64,000 nucleotides of DNA from an uncultured Kordiimonas sp. (GTDB taxonomy: Bacteria; Pseudomonadota; Alphaproteobacteria; Sphingomonadales; Kordiimonadaceae). A program made the position numbers and the translations under genes. The notes under the pieces are model-generated. The model did no database searches. It was not told the DNA's origin and was given only the letters and a program-made list of their open reading frames with translations. The stretch is taken from the NCBI GenBank assembly GCA_947500295.1, contig CANMRM010000001.1:1605693-1669692 (forward strand), read 5' to 3'. This document shows positions 28,275 through 36,927 of the stretch, piece by piece. The number at the start of each line of letters is the position of its first letter. Position 1 is the stretch's first letter.

Positions 28275-28300
28275 TATATTCAACTACTTGGTTGAATATA
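28275..28300. promoter_or_regulatory. Perfect 10-bp inverted repeat upstream of the RND operon
   Basis: TATATTCAAC (28275-28284), spacer TACTTG, GTTGAATATA (28291-28300), 47 nt before the pump start. The TTCAAC-N6-GTTGAA core is typical of small HTH repressors (TetR or ArsR type). No regulator gene is adjacent, so the repressor would be encoded elsewhere. The rest of the 270-nt gap to 28498 holds nothing else that I can name. Confidence 0.6.
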
Positions 28301-28498
28301 GTGAAATCCGCCACAAATCCCGTGAGCGCAGGGCTTTTATCTCTAACTGATGTAGAAATGCATCATCAGTGTGTTGGCTTTGCCACTTGCATATCACGCA
28401 GGAATATCGGTTGCGGTTGCCAGATTTTGACAGGGTTGCGACGAACTGCCCGATTGGTGGGATGAACCGAGCAAATTTTTGATCCTCGGTTCGTTTGC

Positions 28499-29269
28499 TT
28501 AACGATAGTCCTTCAATGCATCATCAAGCCATCCTGAGTCGGAAATATCCTTGAGGCGCTGGCGCAGGTGTTCGCGAAATTGCGTTGTTTTCTCGTCTTT
28601 AAAACATGCAATGCCATCGCCAACTGTGTCCAGGCGGATGGTGGCCTTTTTAAGCTGGTCCCTGACACCCTGCTTTTTAGACAGGAAATCCAGATCAAAA
28701 TCGAACCCGATCAAGGCGTCTACCCGGCCCGCGACCAGCATTTCAATCATCTGAATCTGACTTTGCAGATGAAAATCATCCTTTATTCCCAGTGAGTTGA
28801 TAAAATCTACCAGATTGACATCTGACGCGATTTTCTTGCCATCCAGCTGTTCTACGCTGGTGATGTCGGGCGCCGAGCGCGGTAGGTAAACGACGACCGA
28901 GACGGTGTTTACCGGGCCAATAAACTCAAGGTCGCGGTAGGCACTCGCATTGTCTCCCTGCGTGACGATGTTCTCGGTTGCGATGTACACGCAATCTGTT
29001 TGACGCAGTTGTAGAGCACGCGTCAGCCGGTTTGATGGAAAAAAGGTGACATTGATCCCACCGTCAAATCCTTCAATGAGTTTGTCGTAAATCTGATTGT
29101 AGACGCCTGTTCCGTTTTGCTCATAGGCGAAAGGGATGCTCATGCTGGCGACATCAATGGTGGACTGCGCAGAACCGGCGTCCTGCCGGGCACTCGTTTG
29201 ATTGAGTGACAGACCACCAGTGGCGATTGCCACCAGTCCTGCCAACAAAGTCCTGTTATTAAAAAGCAT
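28499..29269 (-). CDS. Periplasmic binding protein (type 2 fold) next to a histidine kinase
   Basis: A 256-residue exported protein with a signal peptide ending around NQTSARQ. It has the type 2 periplasmic-binding fold: NVTFFPSNRLTRALQLRQTDCVYIATE, then LDGKKIASDVNLVDFINSLG and a VDALIGFDFDLDFL segment. No ABC permease or ATPase is adjacent. It is encoded 88 nt downstream of a hybrid histidine kinase on the same strand, so it may present a ligand to that kinase rather than take part in uptake. It resembles the orphan binding protein at 16646 in size and type. Confidence 0.78.
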   Translation of the reverse strand: MLFNNRTLLAGLVAIATGGLSLNQTSARQDAGSAQSTIDVASMSIPFAYEQNGTGVYNQIYDKLIEGFDGGINVTFFPSNRLTRALQLRQTDCVYIATENIVTQGDNASAYRDLEFIGPVNTVSVVVYLPRSAPDITSVEQLDGKKIASDVNLVDFINSLGIKDDFHLQSQIQMIEMLVAGRVDALIGFDFDLDFLSKKQGVRDQLKKATIRLDTVGDGIACFKDEKTTQFREHLRQRLKDISDSGWLDDALKDYR

Positions 29270-29357
29270 TCTTCAAACCTCACGCCGATACTAGCGCAAC
29301 ATGATGTTTTGTCGACATAAAATAAGAATGGTGCGTGCGCTCAAGCGGATTCGCGTA

Positions 29358-31247
29358 TCAAACTTTCAGGACAGCCTTGAGAACCTGCTGCAGATTGATG
29401 GGGTCAATGGGTTTGGGTACAAATTCGTTCATTCCCGCGTGAAGGTGAGTGCCCAGGTCTCCAATACCGATGTCAGCGGTTACCGCGACTATCGGGATAT
29501 CTGTATCTATTTCCCGAATTTGCTGACTGGCCGTCAGGCCGTCCATTTCCGGCATGTGAATGTCCATCAAAATCAAGTCAAATAGGCCGGGCTGGTGGAT
29601 AGAGACTGCTTCCATACCGTTGTTGGCGAGGACGCAGGTGAAACCGAGATCTTTCATGAAGGATTCGATGATTTTTTGATTGATCGGATGATCTTCCGCA
29701 ATCAACACCCGCATTTCACGGCTTAATGTAAGTTGTTCGATGTCACTCGATTTTTCAAATATGCGAGCGTCTTCCTCATTTACTTCCCTTGTCGGGACTG
29801 TAAGTTTGACAACGCAGCCCGCGCCAACCTCGCTGTCGATGACGATCGACCCCCCCATGAGTTCAACCAGTTCACGGCAGAGCGCCAGACCGACACCGGC
29901 ACCGTCATGCGAACGTTCGTATCCTCTTTCAGCTTGCTCGAAGCGCTCAAAAATGGTGTCAATGACGGCAGCGGGTATGCCCTTGCCTGTATCAATGACG
30001 CTGATGAACAGTTGGCCTTCACCACTTTCTTCTTCATATTCCAACAGGATTTTTACGGAGCCTATGTCAGTGAATTTCAGGCTGTTGCCAACAAGGTGGG
30101 TCAGCATCTGGCGAACCCGCAGTGCATCTCCTTCAAGCCAACCCGGCACCCCTGCCTGGATCGTATAGCTGAGGTCCAGCCGTTTGCGATGGGCTTCTGC
30201 CGTTGTGAGTGCGACAACAGAATCAACTACCTGTGTGACACTGAAAGGAACCTTCTTTATTTGAAGGCTGCCAAGGTCCAGCCGCGTGAAATCCAGCATG
30301 TCTTCCAGTAGTGTCATCAGGTTGCGTGCGCTGTCCCGTGCCAGCATGACCCGTTCGAGCTGTTGGTTTTGCAGATCGGCGCGCAGAAGCAGGTCCAGCA
30401 TACCAAGCACACCGTTCATCGGTGTGCGCACCTCGTGCGACATGGTGGCAATGAAGTCCGCTTTGATCTTCTCGGCTTTCTCGGCCCGGATGCGGGCTTT
30501 TTCTGCCTCAATATAGCGCTTCTGTGCGGTTTCTTCGGAGGCACGCAGATCCGCATTGGATGCTTCCAGGTCGTCGAGCGAACGAATGATGGTTTTGTGC
30601 GCAGGCAGGAAGATAAGGGCGGCTTCCAGCAGTAATACCAGTATGGCAAAGGCGTAGCCCATATTGCCGATGGTGCGCAGCCGGGAAATTGTGCGCACGG
30701 CCTCGGCTTCAAACAATTGCACCGCCTCGTTCAGTGAGGTGAGTAGCAGGGTGCTTCCGGAGCTGACAAGGTTTTGCCAGGCTGCACCTGCGTCGCCGGG
30801 CGCCACACCTGCGACCACTCGCGCCTGCAGAATATAATCCCTCGCCCGGCGGTCGAGATCGCAGCCGTTGCAGTCGCCAGAATACAGTGCTTGCAGGTCT
30901 GGGGACAAAACGCCCGAAAGCCCAAGGTCATTGCCTTGGGTTAACGCCATATGGGAGCGCTCAAACAGATCGATGGCGTTGACAAGTTCCTGTTTTGCCG
31001 TTCCATTCAATGACGATCGGCCGCTGTAGACTTCCGATGCGAAAAAGAGAATTCGCTGGCTGAGCATACGCTGGCGACCACTGATGTCGATAGCGGCTGA
31101 GAGCTCGTCACCGGTGCTGGTTGCCTGCAGCGAGATGATATGAGAGAAGGTGACCAGCGATGCGATTAAGCCGATTGCAACAGCATAGCGCACCCACAGT
31201 TTGCGTGGGTTGCCAATCAAAAACCCTGAAAATCGCTTGAAAAACAT
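29358..31247 (-). CDS. Hybrid histidine kinase with PilJ-like sensor domain
   Basis: A 629-residue inner-membrane kinase. Helix 1 (about 21-42), a periplasmic helical domain with DISGRQRMLSQRI (54-66) as in the PilJ/NarX-type four-helix sensor domain, helix 2 (about 197-215), coiled coil, HisKA with His271 (ATMSHEVRTPMNG), HATPase (DTGKGIPAAVID and GVGLALCRELVELMGG), then a receiver with phospho-acceptor Asp562 (LILMDIHMPEMDG). It may pass phosphate to a distant Hpt protein, since no output domain is present. CNGCD in the periplasmic part (a CxxC) could be redox- or metal-sensitive. The binding-protein gene follows on the same strand. Confidence 0.93.
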   Translation of the reverse strand: MFFKRFSGFLIGNPRKLWVRYAVAIGLIASLVTFSHIISLQATSTGDELSAAIDISGRQRMLSQRILFFASEVYSGRSSLNGTAKQELVNAIDLFERSHMALTQGNDLGLSGVLSPDLQALYSGDCNGCDLDRRARDYILQARVVAGVAPGDAGAAWQNLVSSGSTLLLTSLNEAVQLFEAEAVRTISRLRTIGNMGYAFAILVLLLEAALIFLPAHKTIIRSLDDLEASNADLRASEETAQKRYIEAEKARIRAEKAEKIKADFIATMSHEVRTPMNGVLGMLDLLLRADLQNQQLERVMLARDSARNLMTLLEDMLDFTRLDLGSLQIKKVPFSVTQVVDSVVALTTAEAHRKRLDLSYTIQAGVPGWLEGDALRVRQMLTHLVGNSLKFTDIGSVKILLEYEEESGEGQLFISVIDTGKGIPAAVIDTIFERFEQAERGYERSHDGAGVGLALCRELVELMGGSIVIDSEVGAGCVVKLTVPTREVNEEDARIFEKSSDIEQLTLSREMRVLIAEDHPINQKIIESFMKDLGFTCVLANNGMEAVSIHQPGLFDLILMDIHMPEMDGLTASQQIREIDTDIPIVAVTADIGIGDLGTHLHAGMNEFVPKPIDPINLQQVLKAVLKV

Positions 31248-31422
31248 ACGGCGATTTAATCCCTAGAACAGTCGCGACCTTTGACTAATACAAAAATGTT
31301 AACGAATTGCGCATGGCGTCAAGAACTATTCCCGTATTCCGTGCATTTTAACGATGTTAATAGGTTTTACCTTTGTGAAGTTATGATATAGTATTGCTTT
31401 TTGGGAAATGGAGGAGGCCCCC

Positions 31423-32868
31423 GTGAGCAGGATGGAGTTCATTGAAAAAAGTCTGTTGCGTTACCTCGCTATGGCGCTGCTTACGTTGGCCGGTGGCCTG
31501 TCTGCGCGGGCTGAGATCGGTGAGGAAGTCGAGTTTTCCGGTCATGACGGCCTGACGATTTCCGCATACTGGAGTGAAGCGGCGCAAAGTGACAGTGGGG
31601 TGAAGACGTCGACTGTGTTGTTGTTTCATATGGCTGGCGCATCCGCGCGCGGTGAATATGAAGAGACTGTGCAGGCGTTAAACGCCGCTGGCTATCACAC
31701 GCTGGCTGTTGACCTGAGATCAGGGGGGGACCGTCTGGGCGCTCCCAACAAGACGGCGGCGCGAGTGACGGACACGTCGATCGGCTACTGTGATGTTTAC
31801 CCGGACCTGGAAGCGGCGCTCGACTGGGCGGCGCGGCAACCAGCTGTTGGGCCAATTGTGGCTGTCGGCAGCAGTTTTAGCGCCGGGCTGGTGGTGCAAC
31901 TTGCCGCCAATCGGGGAGACACACTGGCGGGCGCGGTGGCTTTTTCGCCTGCCTCCGGTGAGCCGATGGCGGCTTGCCGGCCGGAAAACTTCCTTGAGCG
32001 CGTTTCGATTCCACTGATCGCCTTCAGGCCAGACCGGGAAATGGCCATCGAGAGTGTGCAGGCTCAGGCCAGAGCGTTTGGCGAGCAGGATGTGCAATAT
32101 ATCGAGATAGAGGGGGGGCGGCATGGCTCCCTGATGTTGCGTGCATCGCAAACCGGACGCGACATGGCGCATGCATGGCGGCCGCTGCTGGACTTCCTGG
32201 AGGGTGCCGCAAAGGCGAAAGATGAACGGGTCGAGATCACGGTTGACGACTGGAGCCTCAAAGGAAAGTTCCTGGTGCCCAGAAGCAGTGGACGGGTGCC
32301 AGCTGTGTTGCTGCTGCATGGTGCGGCCAAAACGAAGGCGAGGCATGCAGGGCTGGCACGTGAATTGGCTGCGCGCGGCATCGCATCCCTGAGGCTTGAT
32401 CTGCGCGCCCACGGGGAGAGCACCAACAAAGGCATTTTCCAGCAGCCCTGGGAGGATCATCGCCATCTTCTTGATGGCACGGAGCGGGATATTGTTGCAG
32501 CGTTGGAGGCGCTTGCTTCTGACCAGCGCATCGACCCGGACCGTATTGGCACCGTCAGCGCGTCTTATTCTGGCGAATTTGCGGCAAAAGCACTGGCCAT
32601 AAGTGGCACCGGCAAAGCGCATGTTTCCTTGGCGCCGGGGTCATTTTCGGACGAGTCCATTCTCGCGATCGACCCCAGTGGCGAGCCTTGGTTTTTCGTA
32701 AGGGCAGAAGACGAGTTTGATTTCTTCGACGATATTTTTGCCTCTATCGACCAGAACAGCGGCGCAGAAACCCTGACTTTGCAGGGAGATGCGCATGCCG
32801 ACGCTCTCTTGCAGGCGCACCCCTCACTTGTGTGGATGCTGGGAGATTGGTTTGTGTCCAGGCTCTGA
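31423..32868 (+). CDS. Exported protein with two tandem alpha/beta-hydrolase domains
   Basis: A 481-residue protein with a signal peptide ending near GGLSARAE. It contains two consecutive alpha/beta-hydrolase folds, about 45-260 and 265-480. The first has VLLFHMAGAS and the elbow VGSSFSAG; the second has VLLLHGAAKTK, LRLDLRAHGES and VSASYSGE. Both elbows have Ser where GxSxG has the last Gly. Candidate acids and histidines are present in both halves (RPDRE/GGRHGS and AEDEFD/GDAHAD). GTG 31423 is preceded by GGAGGAGG at ideal distance; ATG 31408 lies before that site and ATG 31432 just after. The substrate is unknown. Confidence 0.82.
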   Translation: MSRMEFIEKSLLRYLAMALLTLAGGLSARAEIGEEVEFSGHDGLTISAYWSEAAQSDSGVKTSTVLLFHMAGASARGEYEETVQALNAAGYHTLAVDLRSGGDRLGAPNKTAARVTDTSIGYCDVYPDLEAALDWAARQPAVGPIVAVGSSFSAGLVVQLAANRGDTLAGAVAFSPASGEPMAACRPENFLERVSIPLIAFRPDREMAIESVQAQARAFGEQDVQYIEIEGGRHGSLMLRASQTGRDMAHAWRPLLDFLEGAAKAKDERVEITVDDWSLKGKFLVPRSSGRVPAVLLLHGAAKTKARHAGLARELAARGIASLRLDLRAHGESTNKGIFQQPWEDHRHLLDGTERDIVAALEALASDQRIDPDRIGTVSASYSGEFAAKALAISGTGKAHVSLAPGSFSDESILAIDPSGEPWFFVRAEDEFDFFDDIFASIDQNSGAETLTLQGDAHADALLQAHPSLVWMLGDWFVSRL

Positions 32869-33030
32869 CATGGCGTTTGCTGCAGGGCAGGGACACGGCT
32901 AGCCCATCTCCCTTTTTTCAGTTAACCTTGGATTGGGCACCCCTGCGCCAGGTTGCGGACGGCGCATTGGGGGTAAAAGGGGAATTGCTGCCATTCGAAA
33001 TGTTCCTGAGGTTGATGCCATCGCCTCTGT

Positions 33031-33073
33031 TTTGTGGGCCCCAGGTATCCAATTTGTGGGCCCCAGGTATCCA
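33031..33073 (+). repeat. Tandem 21-bp direct repeat before the hydroxyacid oxidase
   Basis: TTTGTGGGCCCCAGGTATCC followed by A occurs at 33031-33051 and again, identical, at 33053-33073, giving a 22-bp period. Its last base is the A of the ATG at 33073. Each copy holds a GGGCCC palindrome. It could be an operator pair or a recent slippage duplication. Confidence 0.7.
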
Positions 33074-34269
33074 TGAACGGCGTGAAGGAAGGCTCCTTGG
33101 CACTGAAAAATTTCAAAAACACCGTGGATTTTCATCGGGCTGCCCGCCGTGCGCTGCCTGCGCCGATTTATCATTATCTGGCTGGCGGAGCCGATGATGA
33201 ATGGTCTTTGGTCAACAACGAAAGAGCGTTCCGGCGGTATCAACTGATGCCGGAGTATCTTCGCGACATCAGCGCCGTTGATACAAGCACATCTGTGCTT
33301 GGCACTAGTCTCACTGCTCCCATCATCCTGTCGCCAACCGGCATGTCGCGCCTGTTTCATCACCAGAAAGAAATTGCGGTTGCAAAAGCCGCCGCGTCGG
33401 CGGGGTTGATGTACAGCCTGTCAACAATGGGCACCACCAGTATCGAAGACGTGGGGGCCGTTACGCCGGGGCCGAAAATGTTCCAGATATACATTCACAA
33501 AGACCGTTCATTGACAGATGAGTTTGTCGACCGTGCAAAAGATGCAGGATACACGGCGCTGTGCCTGACGGTTGATACGCCGCTTGCCGGCAATCGGGAG
33601 CGGGATGGCCGTTCCGGTTTTGAAATACCGCCAAGGCTAAAACTGAAAAGCCTTTTGAGTTTTGCATCACATCCGCGCTGGGCGTTTAATTTGCTGCGCT
33701 ATCCGGATTTCGGTCTGGCTAATTTGGCCGGACGGCATGATGCGTTCGCAGGTGGGGCGATGGGGGTAATCAAATATGTGAACAGCCAGTTTGACCGGAC
33801 CGTCACCTGGGATGATGTTGCCCAGGTTGTTGACCGCTGGGGCGGTCCCTTTGTCATTAAAGGGGTACAATCTGCGGCTGATGCCCGGCGTGCTGCGGAC
33901 GTTGGGGCTTCAGCAATCATGATCTCCAATCACGGGGGACGCCAGCTTGATTTCACGCCCGCTCCCATCGACTGTGTACTTCCGATAAGAGAAGCCATAG
34001 GTGACGCGCTTGAGTTGATCGTGGATGGGGGCGTCAGGCGTGGAACAGATATCGTCAAGGTACTGGCGCTCGGCGCAAACGCGGTTTCAATTGGTCGCCC
34101 CTACCTTTATGCGCTGGCTGCCCGTGGCCAGGCGGGTGTGTCTCGCTTGCTGTCCCTGTTTCAGGAAGAGCTGGAGCGGGACATGGCGCTTCTTGGTGCG
34201 TCCACCGTAAGCGGCATCAAGAGGAAGCATGTTCTGGCATCTGCACCTGATTTCAGGCATAACGATTGA
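33073..34269 (+). CDS. FMN-dependent 2-hydroxyacid oxidase/dehydrogenase (LldD/GOX family)
   Basis: A 398-residue TIM-barrel flavoenzyme. Seen: GGADDEWSLVNNERAF near the N-terminus, LSPTGMSRLFH, the MFQIYIHKDRS strand, SNHGGRQLD with the catalytic His and substrate-binding Arg, and VDGGVRRGTDIVKVLALGANAVSIGRPYLY for FMN phosphate. It oxidises an L-2-hydroxyacid such as lactate; the insert at about 190-230 fits the membrane-associated dehydrogenase branch. The frame runs back to 33034 through a 21-bp tandem repeat; ATG 33073 is the most reasonable start. A TTG at 33100 is an alternative, being preceded by GAAGG. Confidence 0.9.
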   Translation: MNGVKEGSLALKNFKNTVDFHRAARRALPAPIYHYLAGGADDEWSLVNNERAFRRYQLMPEYLRDISAVDTSTSVLGTSLTAPIILSPTGMSRLFHHQKEIAVAKAAASAGLMYSLSTMGTTSIEDVGAVTPGPKMFQIYIHKDRSLTDEFVDRAKDAGYTALCLTVDTPLAGNRERDGRSGFEIPPRLKLKSLLSFASHPRWAFNLLRYPDFGLANLAGRHDAFAGGAMGVIKYVNSQFDRTVTWDDVAQVVDRWGGPFVIKGVQSAADARRAADVGASAIMISNHGGRQLDFTPAPIDCVLPIREAIGDALELIVDGGVRRGTDIVKVLALGANAVSIGRPYLYALAARGQAGVSRLLSLFQEELERDMALLGASTVSGIKRKHVLASAPDFRHND

Positions 34270-34299
34270 CGACCTTTTCTGAAGCTGCAGGGAGCCCAG

Positions 34300-34824
34300 A
34301 TGTCCTGGATTCAAGATCATATTCGTAACGTGCCGGACTATCCTCTGAAGGGCATAATGTTCCGGGACATGACAACCCTGTTTCAGCAACCACAGGCTTT
34401 TGGCCGCATGATTGATGAGCTGGTGGCTCATTATAAAGGGCGAAAATTTGACAAGGTTGTCGGGATCGAAGCTCGGGGTTTTGTTCTGGGCGGCGTGCTG
34501 GCCGACCGGCTGAAAACTGGGTTTGTTCCCATTCGAAAAGCCGGAAAACTGCCTTACGAAACGCGAACTCAGGGCTACCGCAAGGAATATGGCACAGACT
34601 TTCTGGAGTTGCATGTTGATGCCGTGGCGGCGGAAGAGACCGTGCTGTTGGTTGACGACCTCATTGCCACCGGAGGCACTGCAGAGGCCGCCATCAAACT
34701 CATCCGCGAAGGCGGAGGCATAGTGGAAGATGCCTGTTTTATCGTTGACCTGCCAGCCCTTGAAGGCAGTGAGCTCGTCCGGTCCCACGGTGTGACGGTG
34801 GTGACGCTTACCGAGTACCTTTAA
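34300..34824 (+). CDS. apt: Adenine phosphoribosyltransferase
   Basis: A 174-residue cytosolic enzyme that makes AMP from adenine and PRPP in purine salvage. The PRPP-binding loop VLLVDDLIATGGT is at 115-127, GIEARGFVLG at 55-64 and the hood segment RKAGKLPYET at 79-88. Length is normal. It starts 30 nt after the hydroxyacid oxidase stop. The end is 13 nt from the convergent gene below. Confidence 0.96.
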   Translation: MSWIQDHIRNVPDYPLKGIMFRDMTTLFQQPQAFGRMIDELVAHYKGRKFDKVVGIEARGFVLGGVLADRLKTGFVPIRKAGKLPYETRTQGYRKEYGTDFLELHVDAVAAEETVLLVDDLIATGGTAEAAIKLIREGGGIVEDACFIVDLPALEGSELVRSHGVTVVTLTEYL

Positions 34825-34837
34825 GACTAAGCGGCGG

Positions 34838-35686
34838 TTAGCGATACACGCCAAGCTCACTGATCAAACGCATGTATTGGCGAACACGTAGAGACTGGCT
34901 TGGATAACCGGGCCGCAACGCGGTGCCTTCAAGGCCATCCTCCATGCGATAATATGTTCCGGCAGAGTGCTGTACCGGCACAAACAGGGTCAAGCCGTTT
35001 GGATTTTCCCGTTTGAGCGCCTGCATCTGCGTCTGCATTTCTGCCCGAATTTCACGAATGAGCGTGAGAGCCTGGTCTGCTTTCCCTTCAGCGGCGAATG
35101 AACCAAAAAAAGTGACAGGCAGCCGGAACGAACGATAGGGAGCATTTCTGGGTAATCGGTCAATTTCCTCCAGGATAATATCCACCACTTTGTCGTGCTG
35201 TCCTTCGTCACGATATTTGCTGGCGAAGTTGGCGACCTGCAACCAGGCGTCCCATACATCGGTCGGGTCAGGCTGGAAGCGTTCGCGGTATTCCACCAGC
35301 ATTTCTTCAACAAGCTCGGGTCTGCGGTACCCCCGGAATTGAATTTGCATGGATTTTTGCCACGCTATTCGCGCGCGAAAGTCGTTGCCATCCATAAAGG
35401 ATTCAAATTGATACAGGGACTCTCCTGGCCTTAAATTGACAAACGAGACCTCCGCTCGCGCAAATTCCTCTGCGGGTCCGAGTTCATTGGTGTCGATGCG
35501 CTCAAAGAACCGGGAAACTGTTTCCAGGCGCCCGGCACCAGGGTTGTCCTCCATTGCTTTGAGACTCAGGTAAAGCACCTCGGTTGGTTTCAGTAGCGTG
35601 TCCTCCTGAGCCTTAACAATGGCTGCCGGCTGCAGGACAAACATGGCAATTGGCAATAGGGCGGCCAGAAGCTGTTTGGTCATCAA
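34838..35686 (-). CDS. Exported helical protein of unknown function
   Basis: A 282-residue protein with a signal peptide (MMTKQLLAALLPIAMFVLQPAA region, cleavage near KAQE). The mature part looks all-helical, with repeating amphipathic segments (YLSLKAMEDNPGAG, WLQVANFASKYRDEGQHDKVV, DQALTLIREIRAEMQTQMQ) like TPR-type repeats, though I cannot assign a family. It is divergent from the LytS-like kinase gene at 35847, so it could be a target or accessory of that two-component system. Confidence 0.75.
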   Translation of the reverse strand: MMTKQLLAALLPIAMFVLQPAAIVKAQEDTLLKPTEVLYLSLKAMEDNPGAGRLETVSRFFERIDTNELGPAEEFARAEVSFVNLRPGESLYQFESFMDGNDFRARIAWQKSMQIQFRGYRRPELVEEMLVEYRERFQPDPTDVWDAWLQVANFASKYRDEGQHDKVVDIILEEIDRLPRNAPYRSFRLPVTFFGSFAAEGKADQALTLIREIRAEMQTQMQALKRENPNGLTLFVPVQHSAGTYYRMEDGLEGTALRPGYPSQSLRVRQYMRLISELGVYR

Positions 35687-35846
35687 TTCCTCCTGTCGGT
35701 TGGTGTTGGTGACGATTTAGAAGCTGCTCGGGCTCCTCCGTCATGACCATTTCGGTGAATGGCCGGTTAATCCTGTTGGGTGGCCGGCAAGCCGCTGGTC
35801 TGTGCCAAAAGGGCCGTTTATATTGAACAGGAACGGCGGGTGGATA

Positions 35847-36926
35847 ATGATGCGAAGAACCTGGATTTTTACTCGACTTGGTGTGGTGTATCTCAGTTTC
35901 TGGATTGCTGTAGCCACCGTATATGAAGCTTTGTTCCTGTTATCGCCGGACATTGACTTTGGTTTGGCTATTTCAGCTGGACTTACCATCATTGGCGTAC
36001 CGGCCAGTCTGGGCCTGCTGGTGGTGACAATTGCCCTGCGCTATCCGTCCAGCTTCGAGCGACCCATGTTGTTGATTTTTTGTCACCTGCTTGGCGCTAT
36101 TGCTTATTCGCTTGCCTGGGTGCTTGTGGTCATGGCGATCCGCAACGTCGAGCTTTGGTTGACGGCCGAGCCTTTTATGGCGCGGGTACCTCCGGCGTAT
36201 GTGGTGCGATGGCATATCCTCGCCGGGGCTGCGCTTTATGCTGCAATGATCACCGGCGTGTATGCCATGCGTGTTATTGGGGCTGCCGAAACAGAGCGCG
36301 AGCGAGCCGAGATGCGAGCCTTGAGAGCCCAGTTAAATCCCCACTTCATGTTCAATACGCTGCATACAATTTCCATGCTGTTCCGGCGGGATGCAAGTAA
36401 GGCGGAGGCTGCTCTTGAGGTTTTTTCAGATCTGGTTCGCTATGCCCTGGCGCCGCCCCGGTCGGCCACCGCATTCAGGGAGCAAGGCAGTAGCAAAAAC
36501 TGGCTGGTCAGCATTGGCGAAGAGTGGTGGGCCGCGGAAAAATATTTGAGCCTGGAGCATCTGAGACTGGGCTCCCGCCTGAGAGTACAACAGGACATTG
36601 ACAAAGATGCGCTTGACGGCCTCATTCCTCCGCTTGTCCTGCAACCGCTGCTTGAAAATGCCATTGTCCATGGAGCAGCCGTCAGCGAAAATGGCTCTCA
36701 GGTCAGCATAGTTATCCAAAAATTGCCGGGCAGAGTTGAGGTCCTTATCAAAAATGAAATTGCCACCCCAGCTGTTACCAACACGGTTAATCCGGGCATC
36801 GGACTTTCCTCTGTCAAGGCGCGTCTTGAAAAAGCATTTGGCAGCGATGCAACTCTGTCGTTCGAGTATCTGATGGAAGACGGGTTTCAGGTTCGTATGT
36901 CACTGCCGTTCTGGAGCAGCTCGTAA
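35847..36926 (+). CDS. LytS/YehU-type sensor histidine kinase
   Basis: A 359-residue inner-membrane kinase. Four predicted helices (about 9-31, 38-63, 72-99, 122-142) without a large external loop, then the His_kinase domain with LRAQLNPHFMFNTLHTISML, in which His166 is the phosphorylation site, and an HATPase (LVLQPLLENAIVHG; GIGLSSVKARL). It is followed one nucleotide later by a LytTR regulator, the usual partner. The frame opens at 35802; the tandem ATG at 35847 is preceded by GGTGGA and begins just before helix 1. The signal may be sensed within the membrane. Confidence 0.92.
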   Translation: MMRRTWIFTRLGVVYLSFWIAVATVYEALFLLSPDIDFGLAISAGLTIIGVPASLGLLVVTIALRYPSSFERPMLLIFCHLLGAIAYSLAWVLVVMAIRNVELWLTAEPFMARVPPAYVVRWHILAGAALYAAMITGVYAMRVIGAAETERERAEMRALRAQLNPHFMFNTLHTISMLFRRDASKAEAALEVFSDLVRYALAPPRSATAFREQGSSKNWLVSIGEEWWAAEKYLSLEHLRLGSRLRVQQDIDKDALDGLIPPLVLQPLLENAIVHGAAVSENGSQVSIVIQKLPGRVEVLIKNEIATPAVTNTVNPGIGLSSVKARLEKAFGSDATLSFEYLMEDGFQVRMSLPFWSSS

Positions 36927-36927
36927 A

